From contig NZ_QAYG01000004.1 in NCBI RefSeq assembly GCF_003053845.1, forward strand, positions 248,001 to 312,000: a stretch of DNA of 64,000 nucleotides, written 5' to 3'. This document shows, piece after piece, positions 27,974 through 37,312 of this stretch. The DNA comes from Breoghania corrubedonensis (GTDB lineage Bacteria; Pseudomonadota; Alphaproteobacteria; Rhizobiales; Stappiaceae). A model generated the notes under the pieces. That model had not been told where the DNA came from. It saw nothing but the letters and a program-made list of their open reading frames with translations, and searched no databases. Numbering within the stretch: the first letter of the stretch is position 1; every line of letters begins with the position of its first letter. Position numbers and translations under genes: made by a program.

Positions 27974-30132
27974 GAGGCGGTCTCCGTCTCGCGTAACGGG
28001 TGATGGTGGAAGGTGTCGATGGTGCCCGGCGGCGCGGCGCCCCTGCCCGGCTTTCCGGCCGATGTGCGGGCGAAGAAATCGAGTTCGCGGGGATCGTCCA
28101 CAAGCGGCGCGAGCGACTCGTATCCGGCCCGGATCCGCGCCCAGCTTTCAGCCACCGGCACCACGTCGCGGCTCGACTGCACATAAGCGTCGATCGCATC
28201 TGCCGCCCATGCGGAATGACCGCTGGAGACGTTGTCGATCGTGTTGTGCAGATCGACGAAGATCGTCGGAAAGCCGTGGTGTTTCAGGAATTCGCGCGCG
28301 TTGCGGTAGCTGCCGCCGACGCCGGAAAGCTCCATCGCCAGATTGAGCCCCAAAATCTCCGGCCGGAAAGTGACCGGAAACTTGCCGATGGCGAGCCAGT
28401 AGACCGGCAACCGGTACGAGCCATCATCGATCCGCCGATCCTCGGCAAAGGCCCGCGACCCCGTCGGTGGCAGCGTCACGGCCATCGCGGCGAGCACGTC
28501 GCGGTAGATCTTGGGGTGGTTGATCTGCCAGTCGCCGTTGCCAAGTTCGTCCCAGTAGGTTTCGAAAAGCGGTGCGCCGAACCGGCTCGACGCCATTGAG
28601 ACGTCGGTGAAGCCCTGAAGCCAGGCCCCGTCGATGAGTGTCAGCGGTGCCAGCTGCACCGTCTGTTCGATCACAGACTCGCGGCTCGGAAATTCCTGAT
28701 CCCGCGCCTCCTCGAATGCCCGGCCATGGGCGTCGTGGGAGGTCTGAAGCCATTCGCGCAATTCGCCCGGTCGCCAGTCGCCCGGCAACGACCGGTCCGA
28801 ACGATCGACCGAGCGGCGGGCGAGATCGAGCCAGAAGGCGCAATAGTCCAGGGCGAACTGGCGCGTACGCGGCGCGAGCGCGCGGCCCTGAAGCAGGAAA
28901 TAGGCGGTGCGGATATCCCCCGGCCGCGCGCCGATCTCAAGATCGCCGGCGGCGACCGGCTGTCGGCCCGGGCTGAGGCGAACCGCCTTCGGCAAGACGG
29001 TCTCCGCCGCGCGCTCCCTCTCGCCCTCTTGCGCCAGCGACGTGATCCAGCGTGCGATGATGGCAATATCAGCCTGGGAGAAGATGCGGAACATCGCCCC
29101 GTCAGGACGCAGCAGACCGTTGATCAGCTGACTTCGTTCCGGCTGGCCGGGCCGGATCAGCCGGCTACGTCCAAGCGCATCGACGAGCGGCATCGGGTCG
29201 TCCTGACTTTGCGCGAACCAGTCGCTGAGCGGACGGCCTTCCAGCTTGAACGCGCTATGATAGACGCGCGCCTCGCGCGCCCTGTCCTGCACCAGAATGG
29301 CCATGGCGAGCCGGGGGTCGGAGATCGAGCGCACGATCGCCCGGGCAAGGGCGTCCATCTCCTCCATCAGAACGGCGAAGATCGAAATACCATGGCACAA
29401 ACGTGCGCGCCTGACGCGATCCCCGGCGATCTCCTCGCCGATTTCCAGCGCGAGAGCATTCGCCGTCTGCCCCTGCACCAGATCGATACTGGTGGCGAGC
29501 GAGACATCCAGCGCCCGACGGCGCTTGCCATCAAGGCGGAGATCACCCCAGACCGGCAGAAGCCCGACATGGCGCCAGGCGAGGTCGAGCCCGATCAGCT
29601 CGCAATCGAACACATCGGAACGCCGGCTCATCGCGAAGATCGTTGCCGGTAGTCGAAACATGCCGTCGCGGATCTCGCGCGTATCTGAAAGCTGCGCGAT
29701 GCTTCCCGCAACAGACGTCACCTCATAGGCCCGACAGATGTCGCGGAAGCGGTCAAAACGACTGCGCTCGGGCGCGCCGACACCGATATCATCGGCAAGA
29801 AGAGCCATCAGACGGAGATTGACCGGATCCTCGAAAACGCAAGGCGCGCTCAGCCCTTGCAAGGCGGCGCCGAAGGCGGAGGCCAGCGGCGCGGTCTGCT
29901 CAAGGATGGCGGCTTCCGCTTCCCGCTCGCGCTCCGCATCCAAGGTGTCGAACAGGTCGCGCCACCGGGCAGCCAGGTCCTCCGCACGTATCCGCAACGC
30001 GCCAAGCCTTTCGCCAAGCGGCAGATCGCAGGACACCTCTTCCGGCAAGTCTTTCGGCAAAAGGGATCGGATATTGTCCGCGTCGAGATAAACCTCGGGG
30101 TTCATCGCGTACGCGAAAACATGACGCCACAT
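27970..30132 (-). CDS. Heme-oxygenase-like diiron oxidase/oxygenase with internal duplication
   Basis: A ~720-residue protein; ATG at 30132 chosen because GAGG lies six bases before it. The C-terminal half resembles iron-containing redox enzymes of the heme-oxygenase-like diiron (HDO) superfamily. Candidate ligands are E524/E529 and H539 in LFETYWDELGNGD...NHPKIY, and D627, H629, D633 and H639 in FVDLHNTIDNVSSGHS. The N-terminal half repeats part of the fold: REIRDGMFRLP (~151) parallels RRIDDGSYRLP (~566), and the helices after each also align, but the ligand segment after it is not kept. HDO relatives N-oxygenate or cleave amino acids. Here it may make a hydroxylamine or vinyl precursor. 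Confidence 0.7.
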   Translation of the reverse strand: MWRHVFAYAMNPEVYLDADNIRSLLPKDLPEEVSCDLPLGERLGALRIRAEDLAARWRDLFDTLDAEREREAEAAILEQTAPLASAFGAALQGLSAPCVFEDPVNLRLMALLADDIGVGAPERSRFDRFRDICRAYEVTSVAGSIAQLSDTREIRDGMFRLPATIFAMSRRSDVFDCELIGLDLAWRHVGLLPVWGDLRLDGKRRRALDVSLATSIDLVQGQTANALALEIGEEIAGDRVRRARLCHGISIFAVLMEEMDALARAIVRSISDPRLAMAILVQDRAREARVYHSAFKLEGRPLSDWFAQSQDDPMPLVDALGRSRLIRPGQPERSQLINGLLRPDGAMFRIFSQADIAIIARWITSLAQEGERERAAETVLPKAVRLSPGRQPVAAGDLEIGARPGDIRTAYFLLQGRALAPRTRQFALDYCAFWLDLARRSVDRSDRSLPGDWRPGELREWLQTSHDAHGRAFEEARDQEFPSRESVIEQTVQLAPLTLIDGAWLQGFTDVSMASSRFGAPLFETYWDELGNGDWQINHPKIYRDVLAAMAVTLPPTGSRAFAEDRRIDDGSYRLPVYWLAIGKFPVTFRPEILGLNLAMELSGVGGSYRNAREFLKHHGFPTIFVDLHNTIDNVSSGHSAWAADAIDAYVQSSRDVVPVAESWARIRAGYESLAPLVDDPRELDFFARTSAGKPGRGAAPPGTIDTFHHHPLRETETAS

Positions 30133-30315
30133 GAAAAGCCTCAATAAAAAGCAATAATTTGCGCAAGTCCTCCCTCGACGGAGCGCATTATCTGACCGCG
30201 CCGCGGGAGATCGGCCATAAATGGCCGGAGCCCGGAAGTTGAAGGACCGGAATTCAAGTCAGCGCCACTGATCGGACGAGGTCCCTCCTCTCGCCGGACG
30301 CTCGGCCGGAAACGC

Positions 30316-30411
30316 TCAGAACATCGGATAGATGGTGGCGTCCTTTTTCTTGGCCTTCCTTGCGGACTTGAAGCCAAACAACGACTTAATGAAATGGATG
30401 AAACGCAGCAT
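30316..30411 (-). CDS. 31-residue basic small protein between SGNH hydrolase and diiron enzyme
   Basis: A 96-base gene starting six bases after the SGNH stop. The peptide begins with an amphipathic aromatic helix (LRFIHFIKSLFGF), continues with a lysine-rich stretch (KSARKAKKKD) and ends TIYPMF. An AAGGG ribosome site lies ten bases upstream. Short genes next to carbamoyltransferase and SGNH genes occur in other clusters (for example DUF5989 proteins ending in a similar IYTxF), and gvg needs two such genes. It is therefore likely real, with unknown function. Confidence 0.65.
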   Translation of the reverse strand: MLRFIHFIKSLFGFKSARKAKKKDATIYPMF

Positions 30412-30416
30412 GGAGA

Positions 30417-31433
30417 TTATCCCTTCTCTTGCAAAAGTGCTTTCAGCAATAAATTCGCCATCCAGTCGTGCCCCTGATCGGTAAAATGGATCCGGTCGAC
30501 GAACAGCCAGAAATCTTCCGGCAGGCTTTGTCGAATTTGAGGCACGATATCGATGAACCGCACGCCGAGGTCTTGTGTCCCGCTGCGAAGCCGGTCTCGA
30601 TATGCGCGATAGGCGTCCTCCTCCAGAATGTCGCCGTAATTCTCGGCGAACCGCCCCTTCCTCTCCAGTTCCGCGAAGAGGGCCTCTTCTTCCGCTGTCC
30701 CGGTCTTGCGGACCCAGTTGGCGAGCGGTTGCAGAACGAAGGTCAGTTCCGCTCCCATGTCGTTCGCCATGGCCCGCCAATTCGCGAGATTGCGAAGCAC
30801 CAGCCGCGCGGCATAATCGATCTGTTCGTCATGCGTCGGGGTTTTGCCCTCTTCCTCCGCCGCCTTGCGGCCTCCCCCGAACCAGGACGAGAACCGCGAC
30901 TGCTTGCGCCCACCCATGGCATCGAAGAAATCGTTGCACATGAAGAACGCGCCGTGTTCCTGGCGCAACCTCGCGGGCAAACGCGCAAGGCCCAGATCGT
31001 TAAAGCCGGAAAAGAGCACAATCTCCTTCACCTTCGGCAGATGCTGCCGGTTGAGGGAGAACAGGATCATCTCCTGCGTGGAATTGAAGCTGCGTCCGCC
31101 GAAATTGATCCACGGCACGGCGCGCGGATCGTTTTCGGAGAGCCGCGAGGCCAGCGTATGCCGGTCCGCGCTTGCTCCGATCCCGAACACCGTCGAACTT
31201 CCCGCGATCACCCGCACTTCGTCGATCCCGTCACGATCGCCGAGCGAATAACGCGAACCGCGTGCGTGTGAATAGCGAAAGCCGGTCGCATCCGTATTCA
31301 CGACGTCCGATTCATAGTTATACGGGTGGAAATACATGGTGTACGGCAACCAGTTGATGTTACCGCTATCGGCGAATTCCTCGGAATACGCGCGCATGTA
31401 TGGCGTCAATTGCCTGACAGAATCCAATATCAT
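30417..31433 (-). CDS. SGNH/GDSL-type hydrolase, first gene of the gvg-like operon
   Basis: A 338-residue protein. The nucleophile block is VRVIAGSSTVFGIG (Ser79/80), the Asn block is FSGFNDLG (~res 147), and the Asp-His block is FVDRIHFTDQGHDW near the C-terminus. There is no signal peptide, so it is probably cytoplasmic. SGNH proteins hydrolyse or transfer acyl groups. An AT-rich promoter region (31440-31500) precedes it, suggesting that it opens the operon that runs down to the LysE gene. Confidence 0.82.
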   Translation of the reverse strand: MILDSVRQLTPYMRAYSEEFADSGNINWLPYTMYFHPYNYESDVVNTDATGFRYSHARGSRYSLGDRDGIDEVRVIAGSSTVFGIGASADRHTLASRLSENDPRAVPWINFGGRSFNSTQEMILFSLNRQHLPKVKEIVLFSGFNDLGLARLPARLRQEHGAFFMCNDFFDAMGGRKQSRFSSWFGGGRKAAEEEGKTPTHDEQIDYAARLVLRNLANWRAMANDMGAELTFVLQPLANWVRKTGTAEEEALFAELERKGRFAENYGDILEEDAYRAYRDRLRSGTQDLGVRFIDIVPQIRQSLPEDFWLFVDRIHFTDQGHDWMANLLLKALLQEKG

Positions 31434-31638
31434 TTAAAAGAACCACTTAAAAGAATATAAAATAGATCTGAAATGTATATACACTCATTGTACGCGTCAA
31501 TGGTGTCTGAATGACGACACTTACCATACGGTATTCCAGGCGCGCGAACCATACGACAGGCGGACGAATGCCCTTCCGGCTTGCCTTTCGTCTCCACGAC
31601 ACATGACTTCGAAGACCACGGAGATGCTCACCGCGAGG

Positions 31639-32436
31639 TCACCGCAGCCGGGCAGGCACGTCCTCCACGAGGTCCAGCGGCTGGATCACCATCCCCCCTT
31701 CCGCCTCGCCGAAATGCGCGCGGATGCCGTAAACCTCGGCCAGTCTGTCGGCGGTGAGCACGTCTCTCGGCGCACCGTCCGCGACGATGCGCCCCCGCGC
31801 CATCAGAATGATCCGCGTGCACCAGCGTGCCGCCAGACCGAGATCGTGCAGGCAGGCCAGAACGCTCGATCCATTCGCAGCCAGATCCGCGAAGACGCGC
31901 ATGCAGGCGATCTGATGCGCGGGATCGAGCCCGGCCGTCGGCTCATCCGCCATCAGCAACGGCGCGCACTGGGCAAGCGCGCGGGCGATCAGAACGCGGG
32001 CCCGTTCACCGCCGGACAGGTCCGTGGCACGCCGCTTTTCCAGATGCGCCACATCCGCCGCCTCCATCGCCTGACGCACGACCGTACGGTCCGCCACGGT
32101 GAGATCCCCGGGACCGGGCCGGCGATGCGGCATGCGGCCAAGGGCGACGACGCGCTCCACGGCGACCGGCCAGGCGATCTCGCGGTCCTGTGGCAGATAG
32201 GCGATCCGGCGGGCACGCTCGCCGACGGACAGATCCGCCGCCCGCCGCCCATCCATCGAAATCTCTCCCTCGCACCGTATCGACCCGAGCACGGCGCGAA
32301 GCAGTGTCGACTTGCCGGCCCCGTTCGGCCCGATCAGCCCGACGAATTCGCCAGCGGCGATTTCGAGCGCGAGATCCTTCACGACCTCGGCTCCACCCAG
32401 GGAAACGGAGAGCCCCGAAAGGTTCAGCAGGCTCAT
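31639..32436 (-). CDS. btuD: Vitamin B12 ABC transporter ATP-binding protein
   Basis: A 265-residue ATPase: Walker A IGPNGAGKST, signature LSGGERARV, Walker B LLMADEPTAGLD. The family is shared with iron-siderophore and heme ATPases. The B12 assignment rests on the cobalamin riboswitch upstream of the operon. Start at 32436 overlaps the btuC stop by four bases (ATGA). Confidence 0.88.
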   Translation of the reverse strand: MSLLNLSGLSVSLGGAEVVKDLALEIAAGEFVGLIGPNGAGKSTLLRAVLGSIRCEGEISMDGRRAADLSVGERARRIAYLPQDREIAWPVAVERVVALGRMPHRRPGPGDLTVADRTVVRQAMEAADVAHLEKRRATDLSGGERARVLIARALAQCAPLLMADEPTAGLDPAHQIACMRVFADLAANGSSVLACLHDLGLAARWCTRIILMARGRIVADGAPRDVLTADRLAEVYGIRAHFGEAEGGMVIQPLDLVEDVPARLR

Positions 32437-33446
32437 GCCTGTTCCCTCCGCGCGCGCCAGACCAGCCACAGGAAGAACGGCGCTCCGACAATGGAGGTGA
32501 GCACACCGAGCTTGAGATCGCGATCCGGCGCGATGAGGCGGACGGCGACGTCAGCGGCCAGCACCATGACCGCCCCACCGAGCGCACTTGCCGGCAGCAA
32601 CCGCGAGGGCACCGCGCCGACCAGCGGTCTCAGCAGATGCGGCACCACAAGCCCGACGAACCCGATCGCTCCGGCCACAGCCGTCGCCCCGCCCACGGCC
32701 GATGCCGTGCCGAGGATTGCGAACAAGCGCACCCGCGCGACATTGACACCGAGGCTGCGAGCCCCATCATTGCCGATCGTCAGCGCATCAAGAGCCGGCC
32801 CGAGCCGGAACAGAACCACACACCCGACCACGATGAAGGGCCCGGCGAGCCACACATGGGTCATCGAGCGGTCGCTGAGCGAGCCGAGCATCCAGAACAC
32901 GATCTCCAGCGCCGCAAACGGATTGGGCGAGAGATTGAGCGTCAGCGACGTCATCGCCGCGGCGAAGCTGGAAACCGCGACGCCGGCGAGAATGATGGCG
33001 AGCGTGCCGCCGCCGCCCGCCATCGCCTGGACCACGAGCACGGCGATCACCGCACCCGCGAGCGCCGCAAGCGGCAGGCCCAGCGGCACGGCGGCCGAAA
33101 GCCCCGTATAGATCGCCAGAACCGCGCCCAGCGAGGCCGACGCGCTGACACCGAGGAGCCCCGGCTCGGCCAGAGGATTGCGCAACAATCCCTGCAAGAC
33201 GGCGCCGCTCAAGCCCAGCGAGGCACCAATACCCAGGCCAAGGAGCGCGCGCGGCAACCGGATCTCGCGCATCACCAGCGCCATCGCCTCGCGCGTTTCG
33301 TCTCCGCCGCCGCCCAAAACCAGCGCACGCAGGCTGTCGGAAAACGCAATTCCCGCCGGCCCCACCATCAGCGACAGCGCGAAGAGGATGCCCGTCGCCA
33401 ACGCAAGCGACGCCAGCAGCAGCCGATAGGCGGCGATCTCACTCAT
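32433..33446 (-). CDS. btuC: Vitamin B12 ABC transporter permease
   Basis: A 337-residue FecCD-family permease with about ten transmembrane helices. Family blocks include EIRLPRALLGLGIGASLGLSGA (start of the conserved region; only first part diagnostic), QGLLRNPLAEPGLLG and FVGLVVPHLLRPLVG. Start coupled to btuF by an ATGA overlap. Substrate inferred from the riboswitch. Confidence 0.9.
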   Translation of the reverse strand: MSEIAAYRLLLASLALATGILFALSLMVGPAGIAFSDSLRALVLGGGGDETREAMALVMREIRLPRALLGLGIGASLGLSGAVLQGLLRNPLAEPGLLGVSASASLGAVLAIYTGLSAAVPLGLPLAALAGAVIAVLVVQAMAGGGGTLAIILAGVAVSSFAAAMTSLTLNLSPNPFAALEIVFWMLGSLSDRSMTHVWLAGPFIVVGCVVLFRLGPALDALTIGNDGARSLGVNVARVRLFAILGTASAVGGATAVAGAIGFVGLVVPHLLRPLVGAVPSRLLPASALGGAVMVLAADVAVRLIAPDRDLKLGVLTSIVGAPFFLWLVWRARREQA

Positions 33447-34321
33447 TCCCCGTGCCTTGCAAGTGATGGCGAAGCGGTGGCGGCCTCACGAAGGATGCGC
33501 ACCGCCTGCAGCGTGAACGGGCCGCCGCACACCCAGTACTTGGTCGCAACCGCCACGAAGGTCTTGCGCCGGGCAAGCGCACGATAGGCGGGATGACGGA
33601 AATTCTCACCCGCAAGCGCGGGCGCACCATAATCGCGCTCGCCGGAAACGATCAGATCGGGATCGGCCATGATGAGCGTTTCAAGCGGCAACCGCTCCGT
33701 CCCCTCGATGCCGAGTTCGCCGGCGATGTTGTCGAGCCCCGCCGCATCGAGCACGGCCTGGGAAAGCGTGCCGACGCCGGACGTGTAGCTGTTGGAAAAG
33801 CTCAAGGCCACCCGACGGCCCGACCGTGTGGCCCGCGCCTGATCGAGCCCGGCGTCGAGATCGGCCACCAGCGCCTCGGCCCTCTCCGGCCGCGCGAGCA
33901 GTGTCCCCATACGCCTCAGATTGGCGCGAACGTCGTCAAACGAGGTGGCCGGCGGAAACTGCTCCACCTGAAAGCCGAGCCGTTTGAGCAGAGCGACCGT
34001 CGCCCGCCGAGTGTAGGTGCCGGCAAGAACCAGATCCGGCCGCATCAGAAACACCTCTTCCGCCTGCCCGTGATTGAGCGGATAGGCGGCCGCCTCTTCC
34101 GACATGGCCGAGTTCTGCGGCTCGCGTGACAGATAGGAGACGGAATGAAGTTGGTCCGTCTCCGCAACCAGCATCGCGAGCTGGTCGGTACACACGTTGA
34201 TGGAGACGACGCGCGCCGGTGCGCCGGCCGCATGCACCCCCGCGCTGCCAATCAGGGCCAGGCCGGAAAGGGCCAGGGCAACCATGGCCGCCCCGGCTTC
34301 AAGATATCTCAAGGCTCTCAA
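33443..34321 (-). CDS. btuF: Periplasmic B12-binding protein
   Basis: A ~292-residue class III binding protein. The signal peptide runs to about VHA in LIGSAGVHAAGAP. VVSINVCTDQLAMLVAE and HGQAEEVFLMRPDLVLAGTY are typical of BtuF/FhuD-like proteins. No ATG fits; a TTG at 34321 with AAGGGA just upstream gives a good signal peptide and overlaps the btuB stop. Substrate again rests on the riboswitch. Confidence 0.82.
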   Translation of the reverse strand: MRALRYLEAGAAMVALALSGLALIGSAGVHAAGAPARVVSINVCTDQLAMLVAETDQLHSVSYLSREPQNSAMSEEAAAYPLNHGQAEEVFLMRPDLVLAGTYTRRATVALLKRLGFQVEQFPPATSFDDVRANLRRMGTLLARPERAEALVADLDAGLDQARATRSGRRVALSFSNSYTSGVGTLSQAVLDAAGLDNIAGELGIEGTERLPLETLIMADPDLIVSGERDYGAPALAGENFRHPAYRALARRKTFVAVATKYWVCGGPFTLQAVRILREAATASPSLARHGE

Positions 34322-36264
34322 AAGCGTCCCTTCACGCCGACATAGGCGACCCGGCCCTGCGTGTTGTAGCCGTAGACCTCCTCGTAGTCGGCATCGAACA
34401 TGTTGTCGATCCGGCCATAGACCTCGAAGCGATCGTTGATCCGGTACTTCGCCCCCGCATTGACGAGCGTATATCCGGCGAGATCGGCGCGGGAGGATGG
34501 CGAGGTCGTGTAGTTGTTGTCCACCGTCGTGCCGTTGAAGATCGCCTCGCCGAAGACCCGCGCCCGGTTGTCCAGAAACGCATAGGCGAGATTGAGCGAG
34601 CCCATATGCCGTGGCCGCCGCACCTCGACAAGCCGGGCACCGCCCGCCTCCGTCTGCTCCGTCGCATCCGTGTAGGTGTAGGTCGCCTTGAGGGTCAGCC
34701 GATCGAGAAGCCGCGCGGTCGCGGTCACCTCCACACCCTGGCGCAAACTCTCGCCTTCCCGGTTGACCGGCGTCGAGACGTAGCTCCCGCCGACAAGCTC
34801 GTAGACCGTCGTGATCTCGTTGGTCAGGTTCTGGTTGAAATAGGTCACGTCGACAACGAAGCGCCTGTCGAAAAAGGCCTGCTCCACGCCGGCATCCCAG
34901 CCCAGGCTCTCCTCCGGCTTCAGGTCCGCATTGCCGACAAAGGTGGAAGGCGTGTAGCCGTACTGTTCGTAGAAGGTCGGATTGGTGATGCCCGAGCCGA
35001 GCGAGGCGTGAAGCCGCGTGCCCGTTTCGACGAACTTCCATGCCCCCGCCACGGAAAAGGTGGTCGCGTCCTTGAACCGGTCGTTGAAGTCGTGCCGCAC
35101 CGCGCCGTTCACATAGAAACGATCGAGGAACTCCCCCCGATACTCCGCCACCAGCGAATGGGCATCCCGGCTGAAACCATGGTCGAGGTGGGAGGGCCGG
35201 AACGTCTCGCGCTCCCATTCGTACCCGCCGGTGAGCGAGTGGTGCCCATCAAGCAAGGAGAGCGCATCGAACGCATAGGTCGACTGGTAGCGTGCGTTGA
35301 TCCGGCTTCCCCTCGTGGAGGAGGTCACCACGCCGTCTTCCTCGTTTTCACGGGTCGCATCGCTGCCGGAGAACCGTGCCTTCTGCGTCCAGGCCCCATT
35401 GAGCGACGTGTGGGTCAGTCCGAGCGAGCCCGAAAACTCCTCCATCGCGGTCACGTCGTCGGTGTCCAGCACTTCGCCGTAGGTCGGGCTGCCAAAGGTG
35501 AAATCCTGACCATCGGTCTCGCCGCGCCGGTTGACGTATCGAAGCGTTCCATCAAGCTTCAGCCAGTCGGTCAGATCGACGTTGAGCTTGCCGTTCAAGG
35601 TGGCGTTGCGGTCTCCGTCGTCCTCCGAGCCGTAGTCGGAGACGTTGTAGCCGCCGGTATTGCGCAGCGCGGCCGACAGCGCGAGATCGTAGCGCTCGCC
35701 GCCGCCACGCATCAGCAGACTTGCCAGCGACGAACCATCCGAGCCCGCTTCCGTGCGCGCCGTTCCCTCAAAACCGTCGCGAATACCGCCCTTGGTGATG
35801 ATGTTGACGACCCCGGCCGTCGCGTTGGAGCCCCAGAACGCGCTTTGCGGACCGCGCAGCACCTCGATACGCTCGATATCGTCAACGATGAGCCCACTGA
35901 AATCGTATTCGCCGGTGGACGTTTCGCCGACATCCACCCCGTCGATCATGACGAGCAGGTGATTGGATTCCGCACCGCGCACCCGCACCTGTGTCTGCCC
36001 GCCATACGAACCGGTGCGCGAAACCGAAAAGCCCGGCACGGTGCGCAGGGCATCGGCGACATAGCGCACGTTCTGCTCTTCAAGCTCTTTGGCGGTGATG
36101 ACCGTGTAGGCCCGGCCCGACTTGTCCTTGTCGACCGGCGTGCGCCCGGCGGTGACGAGGATCGTGCCGAGCTCGACAGGCACATCTTCGGTATAGCTCT
36201 GGGCACCACTTGTGGATTGAAGAACGAGCGTGAGAACGCCCGCGGTTGCGATGATCTTGTACAT
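34318..36264 (-). CDS. btuB: TonB-dependent outer-membrane B12 receptor
   Basis: A 648-residue receptor. Signal peptide to about GAQS, then a TonB-box-like ELGTILVTAGR. The plug domain includes VRVRGAESNHLLVMIDGVDV and IERIEVLRGPQSAFWGSNA. The beta-barrel ends with the terminal aromatic strand GRVAYVGVKGRF, the usual assembly signal. It lies directly under the cobalamin riboswitch, which is the classical arrangement for BtuB. Confidence 0.92.
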   Translation of the reverse strand: MYKIIATAGVLTLVLQSTSGAQSYTEDVPVELGTILVTAGRTPVDKDKSGRAYTVITAKELEEQNVRYVADALRTVPGFSVSRTGSYGGQTQVRVRGAESNHLLVMIDGVDVGETSTGEYDFSGLIVDDIERIEVLRGPQSAFWGSNATAGVVNIITKGGIRDGFEGTARTEAGSDGSSLASLLMRGGGERYDLALSAALRNTGGYNVSDYGSEDDGDRNATLNGKLNVDLTDWLKLDGTLRYVNRRGETDGQDFTFGSPTYGEVLDTDDVTAMEEFSGSLGLTHTSLNGAWTQKARFSGSDATRENEEDGVVTSSTRGSRINARYQSTYAFDALSLLDGHHSLTGGYEWERETFRPSHLDHGFSRDAHSLVAEYRGEFLDRFYVNGAVRHDFNDRFKDATTFSVAGAWKFVETGTRLHASLGSGITNPTFYEQYGYTPSTFVGNADLKPEESLGWDAGVEQAFFDRRFVVDVTYFNQNLTNEITTVYELVGGSYVSTPVNREGESLRQGVEVTATARLLDRLTLKATYTYTDATEQTEAGGARLVEVRRPRHMGSLNLAYAFLDNRARVFGEAIFNGTTVDNNYTTSPSSRADLAGYTLVNAGAKYRINDRFEVYGRIDNMFDADYEEVYGYNTQGRVAYVGVKGRF

Positions 36265-36466
36265 GACCGCCCTGAATCATCGGCACGACGAACCGTCGTC
36301 CCGTTGGGTTTTCGACAAACCGCAGGCAGTCTCGATCTCGGTGAGAAACACGCGCTTTCACGCGCGGGGAACCCCGGCCGGTTCCGCATGCGGCGACACT
36401 TTTCAGATGTCACCGCCACGGACGACCGCGCCTGGACACACCCCGTATCCAAGCTTGGGTGACCGG

Positions 36467-36655
36467 AAAAGGCAGGTCTCCTGACTTCCGGGTCAACGCC
36501 TGCCTTTCACCTTCCCGACCGCTTGCGCGGCCAGTGGCCAATCGAAAGGAAGCTCACCGGTTACAGTTGCGGGGGCAGTCGCGGATTAGATCGAACCCGA
36601 TCGCACCGCGTTCCCTTTTCATCCGCCGGCAAGGCGGAACCAGTTCCGTCCCTAG
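36467..36655 (-). ncRNA. Cobalamin (AdoCbl) riboswitch controlling btuBFCD
   Basis: On the minus strand the region shows the conserved B12-box elements in order: GGGAACGCGGTGCGA, CCGCGACTGCCCCCGCAACT, GGTGAGC, CCACTGGCC, GGGAAGG and GAAGTCAGGAGACCTGCC. The last element is the diagnostic 3' box. It sits ~200 bases before btuB, so binding of cobalamin should shut down receptor and transporter expression. Confidence 0.93.
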
Positions 36656-36721
36656 CCATATTCTCCCATGGGCAGGTTGGTCAATCGCCCGGCGCAAAGC
36701 GTTGTGGATGACGACCCGCGT

Positions 36722-37309
36722 TCAACGCGAGCCGGCAGTCTCCTCAAGGACGGTGACAACGAGAAGATCGAGGCCATCCGGCCCCGTCGCGACCATCGTC
36801 TCTTCCCAGCGCTCCGCCATGACCACGTCGAGCCGGGCCAGCGCGAAGGTCTCCCCACCGCCCGCCACCATGCACGAGGCAAGCGCCAGTATCACGCATG
36901 CCGCACCTTCCGGCACGATTTCAGCCCTCTCACTCCCCCCGACCCGATCGATTCGGCCGCGAAACTGTCCCCGCCGGGTCATCAGGTTCAGATCGGTTAC
37001 CGGTCCGCCAAGGAGATCCGACGCAACCACCGCATCGCCCGCGAAAGCGGCCGCCGTACCCTTCGGCGTCACGTTCACGCTATCGCCGTCGATGCTCAAA
37101 CGGAGCCCATCGCCGTCGACGATCGCCAGCACCCGGTCGATGTCCGCAAAACTCGAGAACGGTCCCGGCTCGGTGACCGTTGCCATTGAAAGCCGCCAGC
37201 CGAATTCCTCAAGCCCGGCGTCTTCGGGAAAGACGGTGATTTCCGCTGTTTCGCCTTTGCCGTTCTTCCAGGCCATGCGGCGATGATCCGCCGCTTTCAG
37301 GTATCGCAT
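36722..37309 (-). CDS. HutD/Ves-family protein
   Basis: A 195-residue cupin-like protein. The start RYLKAADHRRMAWKNGKGET and the later FGWRLSMATVTEPGPFSSFADIDRVLAIVDGDGL region (cited by position ~35-68) are typical of HutD. The family is linked to histidine use in some bacteria, but no hut genes are near. It lies before the riboswitch and may be an independent gene. ATG at 37309 is preferred to the GTG just before it because GAGGA is six bases away. Confidence 0.85.
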   Translation of the reverse strand: MRYLKAADHRRMAWKNGKGETAEITVFPEDAGLEEFGWRLSMATVTEPGPFSSFADIDRVLAIVDGDGLRLSIDGDSVNVTPKGTAAAFAGDAVVASDLLGGPVTDLNLMTRRGQFRGRIDRVGGSERAEIVPEGAACVILALASCMVAGGGETFALARLDVVMAERWEETMVATGPDGLDLLVVTVLEETAGSR

Positions 37310-37312
37310 CAC

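Noticed and set aside
24710-28003. Open frame of ~1,100 codons on the plus strand
   Set aside because: Antisense to the aminotransferase and carbamoyltransferase genes, no recognisable family, no ribosome site.
31639-34321. Iron-siderophore or heme transporter
   Set aside because: The family is shared, but the cobalamin riboswitch directly before the receptor gene supports B12.
34219-36462. Open frame of ~750 codons opposite btuB
   Set aside because: Shadow of btuB; the minus strand has clear receptor motifs and a riboswitch.
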